Below are positions 1 through 8,382 of a stretch of DNA of 64,000 nucleotides, piece after piece. Source of the DNA: Cupriavidus taiwanensis (GTDB taxonomy: Bacteria; Pseudomonadota; Gammaproteobacteria; Burkholderiales; Burkholderiaceae); NCBI RefSeq assembly GCF_900250115.1, contig NZ_LT984804.1, positions 1,689,301 through 1,753,300 of the forward strand, in the 5' to 3' direction. The translations under genes were made by a program, and so were the position numbers. The notes under the pieces were generated by a model. It was not told the DNA's origin. It made no database searches and saw nothing but the letters and a program-made list of their open reading frames with translations. The first letter of the stretch is position 1; every line of letters starts with the position of its first letter.

Positions 1-285
1 GGCCGCCATCCCGACGCGTGCCGCGCCTGGATGGTGCGCGACGCGCGCTGGAAATACGTGCACTGGCAGGGCTTCCGGCCGCAGCTGTTCGACCTGCACA
101 ACGATCCGCAAGAATACTTCGACCTCGGCACCGACCCCGGCCACGAAGCCGTGCGCAGTGCCATGCGGCTACGCCTGCTGGACTGGTTCTGCACGCTCAA
201 GCCGCGCGTGACGGTAACCAACGAAGAGGTCGCGGCCAGGACCAATGTGTACAAGCAGGCCGGCGTGTTCTTCGGCGTCTGGTAG
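1..285 (+). CDS. Sulfatase/phosphonate monoester hydrolase family protein, C-terminal fragment
   Basis: The reading frame is open from the first base and ends at TAG 283-285, so only the last 94 residues are present. They carry the tail typical of the alkaline-phosphatase-superfamily sulfatases and phosphonate monoester hydrolases: a short strand reading RDARWKYVHW, then LFDLHNDPQEYFDLG, the 'describe the remaining product' segment found just before the C-terminus in that family. The catalytic formylglycine/metal site would lie upstream of the window and cannot be checked. The choice between sulfatase and phosphonate ester hydrolase is therefore open; the family is fairly sure, the substrate is not. 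Confidence 0.75.
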   Translation, partial: GRHPDACRAWMVRDARWKYVHWQGFRPQLFDLHNDPQEYFDLGTDPGHEAVRSAMRLRLLDWFCTLKPRVTVTNEEVAARTNVYKQAGVFFGVW

Positions 286-499
286 CCGGGTCGCTGACGC
301 CCCGGCCCGGCGTGGCCAGGGCCGGTTGCCTGAAAAAGTTGCACGGTTTGCCTGTCGATACTGCAACCATGTGCCCGCGCCGGCATCCCGGGACGCGTAC
401 GCCGCCGCCTGCGACCGGGCTCCGGCGGCGGCCCGGATGGCGTATCCCTTGCAACAGGTACCGGAGGGCCCTGTGTTCGGGCCGGCAACCGGAGCGATC

Positions 500-1024
500 A
501 TGAAGAACATCTGGATCCTGGTGGCGGACGAGTCCGTCGCCCGCATCTTCGCCTCGCATGGCGACAGCGCGCCGCTGCAAGTCATCGAGGAAATCACCGA
601 CGCGGCCGCGCATGCCGACCGCGCCGACCTGCGCCGCGACGCCTACGGCCGCCGGGGCCACGCCGCCGTCCAGGGCGACGCGGGACACCCCGGCGCCCAC
701 CAGGTGGGGCCGTCCACGGTCACGTCTTCGGCAGGCGAGGACGAACTGCACCAGGAGGCGCAGCTGTTTGCCCGGCGCGTCGCCGACTACCTCGACGATG
801 CGCGCAACAAGCAGCGCTTCGATGAACTGGCGCTGATCGCGGCGCCGCGCTTCCTGGGGCTGTTGCGCAAGACCCTGTCCGCGGGCGTCACCGATGTGGT
901 CACCCGGGAAATCGACAAGGACTTCAAGAATGTGGCCAACAACGACCTGCAGCAGCGGCTGGCCGATGAAGGCATCGTGGCGGCGCGGCGCGACGAACGC
1001 GTCAATACCGGCCGTGAACGCTAG
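500..1024 (+). CDS. Host attachment family protein (release-factor-like fold)
   Basis: A 174-residue soluble protein. The ATG at 500 is chosen because GGAG lies 6 bases upstream and because the protein then starts with IWILVADESVARIF, the usual N-terminal strand of the 'host attachment protein' family (baeRF family, related to archaeal release factors). The middle holds a charged loop, followed by a helix (EAQLFARRVADYL) and the conserved C-terminal block ALIAAPRFLGLLRKTL plus EIDKDFKNV, which match the family. The family was named from an Agrobacterium phage phenotype; its biochemical role is unknown. It stands alone on the plus strand and converges with the lipoprotein gene that follows. 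Confidence 0.75.
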   Translation: MKNIWILVADESVARIFASHGDSAPLQVIEEITDAAAHADRADLRRDAYGRRGHAAVQGDAGHPGAHQVGPSTVTSSAGEDELHQEAQLFARRVADYLDDARNKQRFDELALIAAPRFLGLLRKTLSAGVTDVVTREIDKDFKNVANNDLQQRLADEGIVAARRDERVNTGRER

Positions 1025-1061
1025 CGCGATGACATGACCACGCAGCCGCCCGTGATGGCGC

Positions 1062-1078
1062 AGGCGGCTGCGCCGCCT
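1062..1078. terminator. GC hairpin between convergent genes
   Basis: AGGCGG (1062-1067) and CCGCCT (1073-1078) form a perfect 6-bp stem with a 5-base loop. An alternative overlapping stem is GGCGCA/TGCGCC (1057-1074). It sits between the stop of the host-attachment gene and the stop of the lipoprotein gene. There is no T tract, as often in GC-rich genomes, so terminator function is inferred from position. Confidence 0.4.
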
Positions 1079-1323
1079 CAGCGGGCGGTGCCGGAGCCGC
1101 TGGCGCCGCTGCCGCTCGAGGTGCCGCTCGGGCTGGTGGTGCTGGTCGCGCCGGAGGTGCCGGTGGACGTGCCGGCGCCAGGCGTGCTGCGGCTGCGGTT
1201 CTGTTCCGTCACCGCGCCCGAGCCGGACATCGAGCCCGAGCCGCTGGTGCCGCCGGTGGCGGTGCAACCCGCCAGGATGCCAAGTGCGAGCAAGGCTGCG
1301 CCGATGCGCAAGGGTGTCTTCAT
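1078..1323 (-). CDS. Small Ser/Gly/Thr-rich lipoprotein
   Basis: An 81-residue protein. The start at 1323 is chosen over upstream in-frame ATGs because GGAGGA lies 5 bases before it. The N-terminus is a lipoprotein signal: MKTPLRIG, a hydrophobic stretch and the lipobox LAGC, giving lipidation at Cys of LAG-C. The mature part is a low-complexity chain of Gly, Ser and Thr with no recognisable domain. It is predicted to be anchored in the outer or inner membrane facing the periplasm. Function unknown; such short lipoproteins are common stress or envelope proteins in Burkholderiales. Confidence 0.7.
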   Translation of the reverse strand: MKTPLRIGAALLALGILAGCTATGGTSGSGSMSGSGAVTEQNRSRSTPGAGTSTGTSGATSTTSPSGTSSGSGASGSGTAR

Positions 1324-1603
1324 GTTGTCCTCCATCTGGCAGGTTGGCGGCAAGGCTTGCTGCATGGCGCGGCCTGCCGGCGGGGCGCCGATGGCGCCGC
1401 TGCGCTGGAGATGACGCAACCGGCGTACCAGATTGGGACCAGCAGTGCAGCGCTGCGCGCAGCGGGCGCGGCCGCGCAGCGTGGCTGGGCCGCAGTAAGA
1501 AGTACGCGCGGCCGGTAAAAGTTACCGTGCGGGTACCTGGTGACAAGGGCATCGGGGCGCCGTGGCGGCGCTGGCCGCAAGCGCCGGCTGCCGCGACACC
1601 GCT

Positions 1604-2314
1604 TCAGCGCGTCAGCGTCCACTTGTAGGCGTAGCGGTCCGGCCGGAACAGCAGGTCGGCGCAGAACAGCGGCGTGCCTTCGATGTCATAAGGGGTGCAG
1701 CGCAGGCGCAACAGCGGCAGCCCCTCGTCGACGCCAAGCTTGCGCGCCACGTCGGCCGGCGCCGGGATCGCGCTGGCTTCCATCGCCACGTCGCGAAAGC
1801 GATACCCCAGCCGGCTTTCGAACAGCGCCATGGCGTCGTTGGTCTCGACATCTTCCTGCACCAGGCGGCGCATCAGCGGCTCCGGCCCCATCAGGTTGAA
1901 ATAGGCGACCGCCACGTCGTCCCAGTAGCGCACCGTGGCCACGCTCAGCACCTTTTCGCCGGGCTGCAGGCTCAGCGCCGCGGCCACATGCGGCGGCGCC
2001 CGCAACAACCGCGCCGACGCCAGCTTGCCGTAGGCGAGCTGGCCGCGGGCCCGCCCGGTCTCATAGAAACCGGTCAGCGCGCCCAGGCTGGGGGTGTCGG
2101 CCGGCCGCGTCACGAAACTGCCCTTGCCATTTACTTTTTCGATCAGGCCGGCGTTGTGCAGTCCGGACAGGGCCTGCCGCACGGTGATGCGGCTGACGCC
2201 GAACTCGGCCATCAGCTCGGCCTCGGACGGAAGCTTGGCGCCCGGGCCGAAGGTGTTGCTGGCGATTCGCTGGCGAATCTCGCTTTCGATCTCTTTGAAC
2301 CTGGGCAGCGCCAC
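1604..2314 (-). CDS. GntR family (HutC/UTRA) transcriptional regulator
   Basis: About 236 residues from the GTG at 2314. The N-terminal winged helix (KLPSEAELMAEFGVSRITVRQAL) is the GntR HTH, with a wing (KGSFV) following. The C-terminal half is a UTRA effector domain, ending in the usual R-Y-strand (DLLFRPDRYAYKW). A longer in-frame ATG at 2431 exists but lies upstream of this gene's own -10 box (2357-2362), so it cannot be on the transcript; GTG 2314 is therefore preferred. The gene is divergent from the GMC/TauD/ALDH genes and flanked by two operator palindromes, so it very likely represses both that operon and itself. The effector is unknown. Confidence 0.85.
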   Translation of the reverse strand: MALPRFKEIESEIRQRIASNTFGPGAKLPSEAELMAEFGVSRITVRQALSGLHNAGLIEKVNGKGSFVTRPADTPSLGALTGFYETGRARGQLAYGKLASARLLRAPPHVAAALSLQPGEKVLSVATVRYWDDVAVAYFNLMGPEPLMRRLVQEDVETNDAMALFESRLGYRFRDVAMEASAIPAPADVARKLGVDEGLPLLRLRCTPYDIEGTPLFCADLLFRPDRYAYKWTLTR

Positions 2315-2356
2315 GTGTGTCCCGCCCCGCGGGCGGCTCCTAACTGAGTGAGGCGA

Positions 2357-2385
2357 ATTATACCTATCATGACAGGTGTCGTCAT
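2357..2385 (-). promoter_or_regulatory. Promoter of the GntR regulator gene
   Basis: On the minus strand a perfect TATAAT (2357-2362) lies 17 bases downstream of ATGACG (2380-2385), a 4/6 match to the -35 consensus. The upstream operator palindrome (2362-2377) fills the spacer, which fits autorepression. Confidence 0.65.
2362..2377. promoter_or_regulatory. GntR operator copy 1
   Basis: ACCTATCATGACAGGT, a near-perfect inverted repeat of the form ACCTRT-N4-ACAGGT. It differs by one arm position from the perfect copy at 2395 and overlaps the spacer of the regulator's own promoter. Confidence 0.75.
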
Positions 2386-2391
2386 AACCTA

Positions 2392-2421
2392 TTGACCTGT
2401 TATAACAGGTAATGGCAGTAT
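2392..2421 (+). promoter_or_regulatory. Promoter of the GMC-TauD-ALDH operon
   Basis: TTGACC (2392-2397) is a good -35 box; CAGTAT (2416-2421) after 18 bases is a weak -10. The perfect operator palindrome (2395-2410) overlaps the -35 box and spacer, so repressor binding would block RNA polymerase. Confidence 0.45.
2395..2410. promoter_or_regulatory. GntR operator copy 2 (perfect palindrome)
   Basis: ACCTGTTATAACAGGT, a perfect 16-bp palindrome. Its start is exactly 33 bp from that of copy 1, about three helical turns, so two repressor dimers would bind the same DNA face. Confidence 0.8.
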
Positions 2422-2484
2422 CCGTCGTCACCAGCGCTCTGCGCCCCCACCCTCACCGCAAGCTGGCAACTCAGGAGACAACCA

Positions 2485-4155
2485 TTGGATACCAGGGCAA
2501 CTGACACCGCCGGCGCGCCTGCGGAGTTCGACTACATCGTCATCGGCGCGGGCTCGGCGGGCTGCGCCGTGGCCGCACGCCTGGCCGAGGACGCGAGCGT
2601 CACGGTGGCGCTGCTCGAGGCGGGCCCGCATGACCACCACTACGCGATCTGGGCGCCGGTCGGCATCGCCGCCGTGGTGCCCAAGGCCGGGCCGCGCAAT
2701 TACGCCTACTACACCGAGCCGCAGGCAGGCCTGAACGGCCGCCGCTCCTACCAGCCGCGCGGGCGCGGCCTGGGCGGCAGCTCGTCGATCAACGGCATGG
2801 TCTATATCCGCGGCCACCGGCGCGACTATGACGACTGGGCCGCGCTGGGTTGCCGCGGCTGGGGCTATGACGACGTGCTGCCATACTTCCGCCGCAGCGA
2901 GCGCAATCCCCGCCTGGGCGGGCAGCAGGACGCATTGCATGGCAGCGACGGGCCGCTGCACGTCAGCGACCTGCGCTCGCCCAACCCGTTCGCGCAGCGC
3001 TTCGTCGAGGCCGCGATGCAGGCCGGACTGCCGCGCAACGACGACTTCAACGGCGCCAACCAGGAAGGCGCGGGCCTGTACCAGGTGACGCAGCACAACG
3101 GCGAGCGCTGGAACGCGGCGCGCGCCTACCTGCACGGCGGCAACGCGGCCGACACCGCGCTGAACGGCGGCCGCCGCGGGCTGGCGGTGATGACCGACAC
3201 GCAGGCACTGCGCATCCTGTTCGACGGCAAGCGCGCCACCGGCGTCGAGGTGGTCCGTGGCGGCACGGTGCAGGTGCTGCGCGCGCGGCGCGAGATCGTG
3301 CTCAGCGGCGGCGCCTTCAACTCGCCGCAACTGCTGCTGGCGTCAGGCATCGGCCCGGCCGCGCACCTGCGCGAGGTCGGCATCGACGTGGTCCACGAAC
3401 TGCCGGGGGTGGGCGAGAACCTGCAGGACCATCTCGACATCATCGTCAACAAGCAACTGCAGACCACCGAGCTGTTCGGCAAGACCGGCCGCGGCATGCT
3501 GCGGCTGGCGCGCGAGGTGATGCGCTACCGGCGCACCCGCACCGGCATGGTGACCTCCAATATCGCCGAGGCCGGCGCCTTCCTGCGCAGCCGGCCCGGA
3601 CTGGAGATCCCCGACGTGCAGCTGCACTTCGCGGTGGCGCTGCTCGGCAACCGCAACCTGGGCAATCTCGGACACGGCTATTCCTGCCATGCCTGCGTGC
3701 TGCGCCCGCAGAGCCGCGGCCACGTGCGCCTGCGCAGCGCCGACACGCGCGCGGCGCCGCTGATCGACCCGCGCTTCCTGTCGGCCGAGCAAGACATGGC
3801 CGGCATGGTCGCAGGGGTGCGCGCGATTCGCCGCATCTTCGCCCAGCCCGCGCTGGCGCAGCATGGCGGGCGCGAGGTCCTGACCGACGCGTTCGGCCCC
3901 GACAGCAGCAACGAGGCGGCGATCCAGGACTTCGTGCGCAACCATGCCGATACGGTCTACCACCCGGTCGGCACCTGCAAGATGGGCGTCGACGACATGG
4001 CCGTGGTCGACCCCGAACTGCGGGTGCGCGGCGTGCAGGGCCTGCGCGTCGCCGACGCCTCGATCATGCCGACCCTGGTCGGCGGCAACACCAACGCGCC
4101 GGCCATCATGATCGGCGAAAAGGCCGCGGACCTGATCCGGGCAGCGCACCGCTGA
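2485..4155 (+). CDS. GMC family FAD-dependent alcohol/choline dehydrogenase
   Basis: A 556-residue protein, the normal length for choline-dehydrogenase-like GMC enzymes. The start is TTG at 2485, with AGGAGA 6 to 7 bases upstream; no ATG fits. Residues 14-45 form the FAD-binding Rossmann motif ([15 protein letters not shown]), followed by the GMC signature [14 protein letters not shown]. The C-terminal active-site block has HPVGTCKMG (His493) and [10 protein letters not shown] (Asn537), the His/Asn pair that oxidises the alcohol. It should oxidise a primary alcohol to an aldehyde in the cytoplasm or at the membrane. It is the first gene of an operon with a 2-oxoglutarate dioxygenase and an aldehyde dehydrogenase, under GntR control. 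The true substrate is unknown; BetA-like naming would be a guess. Confidence 0.88.
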   Translation: MDTRATDTAGAPAEFDYIVIGAGSAGCAVAARLAEDASVTVALLEAGPHDHHYAIWAPVGIAAVVPKAGPRNYAYYTEPQAGLNGRRSYQPRGRGLGGSSSINGMVYIRGHRRDYDDWAALGCRGWGYDDVLPYFRRSERNPRLGGQQDALHGSDGPLHVSDLRSPNPFAQRFVEAAMQAGLPRNDDFNGANQEGAGLYQVTQHNGERWNAARAYLHGGNAADTALNGGRRGLAVMTDTQALRILFDGKRATGVEVVRGGTVQVLRARREIVLSGGAFNSPQLLLASGIGPAAHLREVGIDVVHELPGVGENLQDHLDIIVNKQLQTTELFGKTGRGMLRLAREVMRYRRTRTGMVTSNIAEAGAFLRSRPGLEIPDVQLHFAVALLGNRNLGNLGHGYSCHACVLRPQSRGHVRLRSADTRAAPLIDPRFLSAEQDMAGMVAGVRAIRRIFAQPALAQHGGREVLTDAFGPDSSNEAAIQDFVRNHADTVYHPVGTCKMGVDDMAVVDPELRVRGVQGLRVADASIMPTLVGGNTNAPAIMIGEKAADLIRAAHR

Positions 4156-4197
4156 GCCCGACCGGCACAGGCACAACACACCAAGGAGACCACCACC

Positions 4198-5109
4198 ATG
4201 CAAGCCACCGCACCCGCCAGCATCAGCCCGCAAGACTACCGGGCGCTCGAGCAGGAGCCCTTCCCCTTCAGCGTGCGCCGCTGCACGCCGACCATTGGCG
4301 CCGAGGTCGAGGGCATCGATTTCCGCGAGGCCCTCGACCACGACACCTATCTGTCACTGCGCCGCGCGCTGCTGAAGTACAAGGTGCTGTTCTTCCGCAA
4401 GCAGGCCATCACGCCGGCCCAGCACGTTGCCGTGGCGCGGCGCTTCGGCGAACTCGAGGTCCACCCGATGTTCACCAACCATCCGGAGCACCCGGAACTG
4501 GTGGTGTTCGGCCGCAACGACAAGACCCGCGGCCGCGAGAACCTGTACCACTCCGATGTGTCGTGGCGCGAGATCCCGTCGATGGGCTCGATGCTGCGCT
4601 GCCTCGAGTGCCCGGAGGTGGGCGGCGACACCATCTGGATCAACATGGCCGCCGCCTACGACAACCTGCCGCAGGAAATGAAGGATCGCATCGCCAACCT
4701 GAAGGCCGTGCACGACGCCATGCCGGCATTCGGCACCGCGCTGAGCGAGGAAAAGTACGCCGAGATGCGCGCCAAGTATCCGCCCATGGTGCATCCGGTG
4801 GTGCGCACCCATCCCGAGACCGGCGAGAAGATCCTGTTCGTCAACGAGGCCTTCACCACGCATTTCGCCAACTTCGCCAAGGAACAGCCGTACCGCTTCG
4901 GTTCCGATTTCCGGCCGGCAGAACTGGACCTGATGCAGTACCTGTACCGCCAGGCCGCCGCGCCCGAGTACCAGGTGCGGCTGCGCTGGCAAGCGGACAC
5001 GATCGCGCTGTGGGACAACCGCTCGACCCAGCACTACGCGGTGCAGGACTACTTTCCCGCGGTGCGCCACATGAACCGCGCCACCATCATCGGCGACCGT
5101 CCGGTCTGA
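4198..5109 (+). CDS. TauD/TfdA family 2-oxoglutarate-dependent dioxygenase
   Basis: A 303-residue protein of the taurine/2,4-D dioxygenase family. The iron-binding facial triad is visible: HSD (His118, Asp120) and the distal His279 in QHYAVQDY, with the 2-oxoglutarate-binding Arg in the following RHMNRATI. The ATG at 4198 has AAGGAGA upstream. Members hydroxylate the carbon next to a sulfonate, sulfate ester or ether oxygen, which then falls apart to an aldehyde. Here it lies 42 bases after the GMC gene and 29 bases before an aldehyde dehydrogenase, so an oxidative route through an aldehyde is likely. The substrate (sulfonate, alkyl sulfate, aryloxy acid or other) cannot be told from sequence. 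Confidence 0.88.
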   Translation: MQATAPASISPQDYRALEQEPFPFSVRRCTPTIGAEVEGIDFREALDHDTYLSLRRALLKYKVLFFRKQAITPAQHVAVARRFGELEVHPMFTNHPEHPELVVFGRNDKTRGRENLYHSDVSWREIPSMGSMLRCLECPEVGGDTIWINMAAAYDNLPQEMKDRIANLKAVHDAMPAFGTALSEEKYAEMRAKYPPMVHPVVRTHPETGEKILFVNEAFTTHFANFAKEQPYRFGSDFRPAELDLMQYLYRQAAAPEYQVRLRWQADTIALWDNRSTQHYAVQDYFPAVRHMNRATIIGDRPV

Positions 5110-5138
5110 CCGCACACCAACCATCGAGGCAATCGGAC

Positions 5139-6560
5139 ATGCATATCGTCGACAGGTTCTATATCCAGGGCAAATGGGTGCAGCCCGCCGAGGGCGCCAC
5201 CCAGGCCGACATCATCGACCCGGCCACCGAAGCGGTGGCGGGCAGGCTCGCCATGGGCACCAGCGCGGACGTGGACCGCGCCGTGGCCGCCGCGCGCGCG
5301 GCCTTCCCGGCGTGGTCAGTGTCCACCCGCGAAACCCGCATCGCACTGCTCGAGCGCATCGTCGCCGCCTACCAGGCGCGCATGGCCGACCTCGCGCAGG
5401 CGGTGCGCCAGGAGATCGGCGCACCGATCACGCTGGCCACCAACCTGCAGGCCGCCATCGGACTGGGGCAATTGCAGGCGACGCTGCAGGCGCTGCGCGA
5501 CTTTGCCTTCGAAAGCCCGCGCGGCAAGAGCCTGGTGCTGCGCGAGGCCATCGGCGTGGCCGCGCTGATCACGCCGTGGAACTGGCCGCTGAACCAGATC
5601 GCGGCCAAGGTGGCGCCGGCGCTGGCGGCGGGCTGCACCGTGGTGCTCAAGCCCTCGGAGATCGCGCCGCTGGACGCGCAGATCTTCGCCGAGATCATGG
5701 ATGCCGCCGGCACCCCGCCGGGCGTGTTCAATATGATCTATGGCGAGGGCCGCGTGGTCGGCGCCGCGCTGTCGTCGCATCCCGGGGTCGACATGGTGTC
5801 GATCACCGGTTCGACCCGCGCCGGCGTGGAAGTGGCGATCAGCGCCGCGCCCACGGTCAAGCGCGTGGCGCAGGAGCTGGGCGGCAAGTCGCCGCTGATC
5901 GTGCTGGACGACGCCGACCTGCAGGCCGCGGTGACCAGCGGCGTGGCCCAGTGCATGGTCAATACGGGCCAGACCTGCGTGGCGCCCACGCGCGTACTGG
6001 TGCCGCGCGCGCGCTACGAGGAAGCGGTGCAGATTGCGGCGGCGGTGGCCAATGCGGTCAAGGTCGGCGACCCGTCCGATCCCGGCACCAAGATGGGCCC
6101 GATGTCCAACCGCGGCCAGTATGACAAGGTGCAGCGCCTGATCGGCGTCGGCATCGAGGAAGGCGCGCGGCTGGCGGCCGGCGGCCCGGGGCGCCCCGAC
6201 GGGCTCGAGCGCGGCTTCTATGCGCGCCCGACCATCTTTGCCGACGTGCGCAACGACATGGCCATCGCCCGCGAGGAAATCTTCGGGCCGGTACTGTGCC
6301 TGCTGCCCTACGACAGCGAAGAGGAAGCCGTCGCCATCGCCAACGATACGGAGTTCGGCCTGGCCGCCTATGTCGCCTCGTCCGACCCGGCGCGTGCGCG
6401 CAAGCTGGCGGCCCGGCTGCGCGCCGGCAATGTGCGCATCAATGGCGCGATGATGGATATCACCGCGCCCTTCGGCGGTTACAAGACCTCCGGCAACGGC
6501 CGCGAGTACGGCCCCGAAGGCATCGCCGAGTTCCTCGAGACCAAGACCGTGACCGGCTGA
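5139..6560 (+). CDS. NAD(P)-dependent aldehyde dehydrogenase
   Basis: A 473-residue ALDH-superfamily enzyme. The catalytic cysteine is Cys280 (NTGQTC), the general base Glu246 (QELGGKSP) and the Asn of TPWNWPLNQI marks the oxyanion site. The C-terminus has the usual FGGYKTSGNGRE. It starts at ATG 5139, 29 bases after the dioxygenase stop, as the third gene of the GntR-controlled operon, so it should oxidise the aldehyde made by the first two enzymes to an acid. A 10-bp GC hairpin follows the stop. Family is certain, substrate unknown. Confidence 0.88.
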   Translation: MHIVDRFYIQGKWVQPAEGATQADIIDPATEAVAGRLAMGTSADVDRAVAAARAAFPAWSVSTRETRIALLERIVAAYQARMADLAQAVRQEIGAPITLATNLQAAIGLGQLQATLQALRDFAFESPRGKSLVLREAIGVAALITPWNWPLNQIAAKVAPALAAGCTVVLKPSEIAPLDAQIFAEIMDAAGTPPGVFNMIYGEGRVVGAALSSHPGVDMVSITGSTRAGVEVAISAAPTVKRVAQELGGKSPLIVLDDADLQAAVTSGVAQCMVNTGQTCVAPTRVLVPRARYEEAVQIAAAVANAVKVGDPSDPGTKMGPMSNRGQYDKVQRLIGVGIEEGARLAAGGPGRPDGLERGFYARPTIFADVRNDMAIAREEIFGPVLCLLPYDSEEEAVAIANDTEFGLAAYVASSDPARARKLAARLRAGNVRINGAMMDITAPFGGYKTSGNGREYGPEGIAEFLETKTVTG

Positions 6561-6581
6561 CGCCCTCCCGCTCCGGCCCCG

Positions 6582-6622
6582 CACCGCCCGGACGCCAGCG
6601 CAATGCCGGCAGCCGGGCGGTG
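6582..6622 (+). terminator. Hairpin after the GMC-TauD-ALDH operon
   Basis: CACCGCCCGG (6582-6591) and CCGGGCGGTG (6613-6622) form a perfect 10-bp stem with a 21-base loop, 21 bases after the ALDH stop. No T tract follows, so terminator function is inferred. Confidence 0.4.
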
Positions 6623-6710
6623 TCGTCCGGGCGACGCATGCGGCCCCCCGCTGCCGCGCTTGTCTGACATCGGCAGGCGGCGGCGTCCGACAGGCCAACG
6701 TCTGCCGGAA

Positions 6711-6730
6711 CGCTATCTTCGAGGATAGCG
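6711..6730. promoter_or_regulatory. Palindrome upstream of the AI-2E family gene
   Basis: CGCTATC (6711-6717) and GATAGCG (6724-6730) form a perfect 7-bp inverted repeat around TTCGAG, 27 bases before the chosen ATG. It could be an operator or a leader hairpin near the ribosome-binding region. Confidence 0.4.
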
Positions 6731-6757
6731 CCAGGCCTTTTGCCGAAGCGCCCGGCT

Positions 6758-7972
6758 ATGTCGACCGTTCCCGATCCCACCGCCCCGGTGCTGCCGCCAG
6801 CGCCGCCCGTCCCGCAACTGACCGACGCTGAGCGCCCGGCGGGCGCCGCCGCCGCTCCGTCCGCGCCAGCGCCTGCGCTGCTGACCGATGCCGCCGTCGC
6901 CAGCGCGCTGCATCGCGCCAGCACCGCGCTGATGGTGCTGGCGGTGCTGTTCTCGCTGTACGCCGTGCACGTGGCGCGCGACTTCCTGGTGCCGGTGGTG
7001 ATCGCGGTGGTGATGGCCTACCTGCTCGATCCGCTGGTATGCGCGCTGCAGCGGCTGGGGCTGGCGCGCTCGCTGGCCAGCACCATCGTGCTGCTGGCGC
7101 TGCTGGCCGCTTTGCTCAGCGGCGCCTACCTGCTGCAGGGCCAGGTGGAGTCGATGGTCAACAGCCTGCCGGAGATGGCCAGCAAGCTGTCGCGTTCCGT
7201 CGGCGCTCTGCTCAGCGGCGACGACTCGATGTGGCAGAAGATACGCCGCGCCGCCACCGTGCTCAGCGGCACCGGCCAGCCGCCGCCGGCGCGCGGCACC
7301 CGGGTGGTGGTGGAGCAGTCGGCGGGCCAGCTCAACAACATGCTGCTGGCCGGCTCGGTCAGCATCTTCACCATGGCGGCGCAGGCGGTGGTGGTGGTGT
7401 TCCTGCTGTATTTCCTGATGCTTGCCGGCGATACCTTCAAGCGCAAGTTCATCAAGATGGTCGGCACCACCATCTCGGAGAAGAAGATCAGCGTGCACAT
7501 GCTGGACGAGGTCAACCGCTCCATCCGCCGCTACATGGGGATGCTGCTGGTGACCAACGCCGGCCTGGGCGTATGCACCTGGCTGCTGCTGAAGTGGCTC
7601 GGGGTCGACAACGCCGGCAGCTGGTCGATCGCGGCGGCGGCGCTGCACCTGGTGCCCTACTTCGGCGCGCTGGCGATCGCGCTGTGCCTGGGCATGGCCA
7701 CCTTCATGCAGTTCGGCACGCTGGGCATGGCCGCCGCCGCGGCCGGCGGCTCGCTGCTGATCGCCACGCTGATAGGTTCGGTCATCACCACGTGGATGAC
7801 CGGCCGCATGGCGCGGATGAACGCCGTGGCGGTGTTCGTGGCGCTGCTGCTGTTCACCTGGCTGTGGGGCGTGTGGGGGATGCTGCTCGCGATACCCATG
7901 ATCACCATCGCCAAGGTGGTCGCGGATCACATCGAGGGCATGGAAGTGGTGGCCGAGTTCCTTGGCGAGTAG
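6758..7972 (+). CDS. AI-2E family transporter (UPF0118/PerM-like)
   Basis: A 404-residue inner-membrane protein with a Pro/Ala-rich cytosolic N-terminus and about eight hydrophobic segments: two or three near the start (FSLYAVHVARDFLVPVVIAVVMAYLL), a soluble middle region and a C-terminal cluster (WGVWGMLLAIPMITIAKVV), the family signature. Members include putative autoinducer-2 exporters and Na+(Li+)/H+ antiporters, so the cargo is open. ATG 6758 is used; a TTG at 6740 is in frame, and neither has a clear Shine-Dalgarno sequence. The gene seems monocistronic. Confidence 0.8.
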   Translation: MSTVPDPTAPVLPPAPPVPQLTDAERPAGAAAAPSAPAPALLTDAAVASALHRASTALMVLAVLFSLYAVHVARDFLVPVVIAVVMAYLLDPLVCALQRLGLARSLASTIVLLALLAALLSGAYLLQGQVESMVNSLPEMASKLSRSVGALLSGDDSMWQKIRRAATVLSGTGQPPPARGTRVVVEQSAGQLNNMLLAGSVSIFTMAAQAVVVVFLLYFLMLAGDTFKRKFIKMVGTTISEKKISVHMLDEVNRSIRRYMGMLLVTNAGLGVCTWLLLKWLGVDNAGSWSIAAAALHLVPYFGALAIALCLGMATFMQFGTLGMAAAAAGGSLLIATLIGSVITTWMTGRMARMNAVAVFVALLLFTWLWGVWGMLLAIPMITIAKVVADHIEGMEVVAEFLGE

Positions 7973-8077
7973 CGTGCGTTCGCGCACCTGCCGCAGCAGA
8001 TCTACACCGCTATACTGGAACAGCGAATGCTGCACCACAGCATTTCAGGCGCAGCCCTTCGCGCGGAGGAAACCACC

Positions 8078-8293
8078 ATGTCTCTATGCGACCTGTGCGA
8101 GTCGCAACTGGACCGCCCCGGCCATGTGCCGCCGCATCCGCAACTGGCGATTTCGGCGACGCTGCGCATGACGAGCGGCCAGAATGCGTTCGTGTACCGC
8201 TGCGGCCACTGCGGCGAGACGCTGCTGCTTGCGTCCGACGACGATGAAGCGCCGGACCGCTGGACGCGCCTCGACGCCGAAGGCTGGCGCTGA
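8078..8293 (+). CDS. Small zinc-ribbon-like protein
   Basis: A 71-residue protein; ATG 8078 has a strong GGAGGA 7 bases upstream. It begins LCDLCESQL and has YRCGHCGETLLL in the middle, two CxxC pairs that together make a zinc ribbon. The rest is polar. Function unknown; such single-ribbon proteins often act as small nucleic-acid-binding or regulatory factors, but there is no direct evidence for that here. It is followed by another short cysteine-rich gene on the same strand. Confidence 0.7.
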   Translation: MSLCDLCESQLDRPGHVPPHPQLAISATLRMTSGQNAFVYRCGHCGETLLLASDDDEAPDRWTRLDAEGWR

Positions 8294-8382
8294 ACGGCGC
8301 CACAGCGCTGTTGCTGCCCTGTGGGCGCCGCCTTGATCCCGCGCAACACCGCGCACTGGCTGCGTCGACATAATGGCCCATC

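Noticed and set aside
329..352. Possible -24/-12 promoter before the host-attachment gene
   Set aside because: The TTGCAC and TTTGCC elements are two bases too close for sigma-54.
2315..2431. N-terminal extension of the GntR regulator from ATG 2431
   Set aside because: It would be translated from DNA upstream of the gene's own -10 box and through both operators.
5316..6698. Long minus-strand open frames opposite the aldehyde dehydrogenase and other genes
   Set aside because: They are antisense frames typical of GC-rich DNA, with His/Arg/Gly-rich products and no domain.
8016..8031. TGGAACAGCGAATGCT as a sigma-54-like site before the zinc-ribbon gene
   Set aside because: Spacing is right but the -24 box is poor and a TATACT -10-like hexamer overlaps it; too ambiguous to list.
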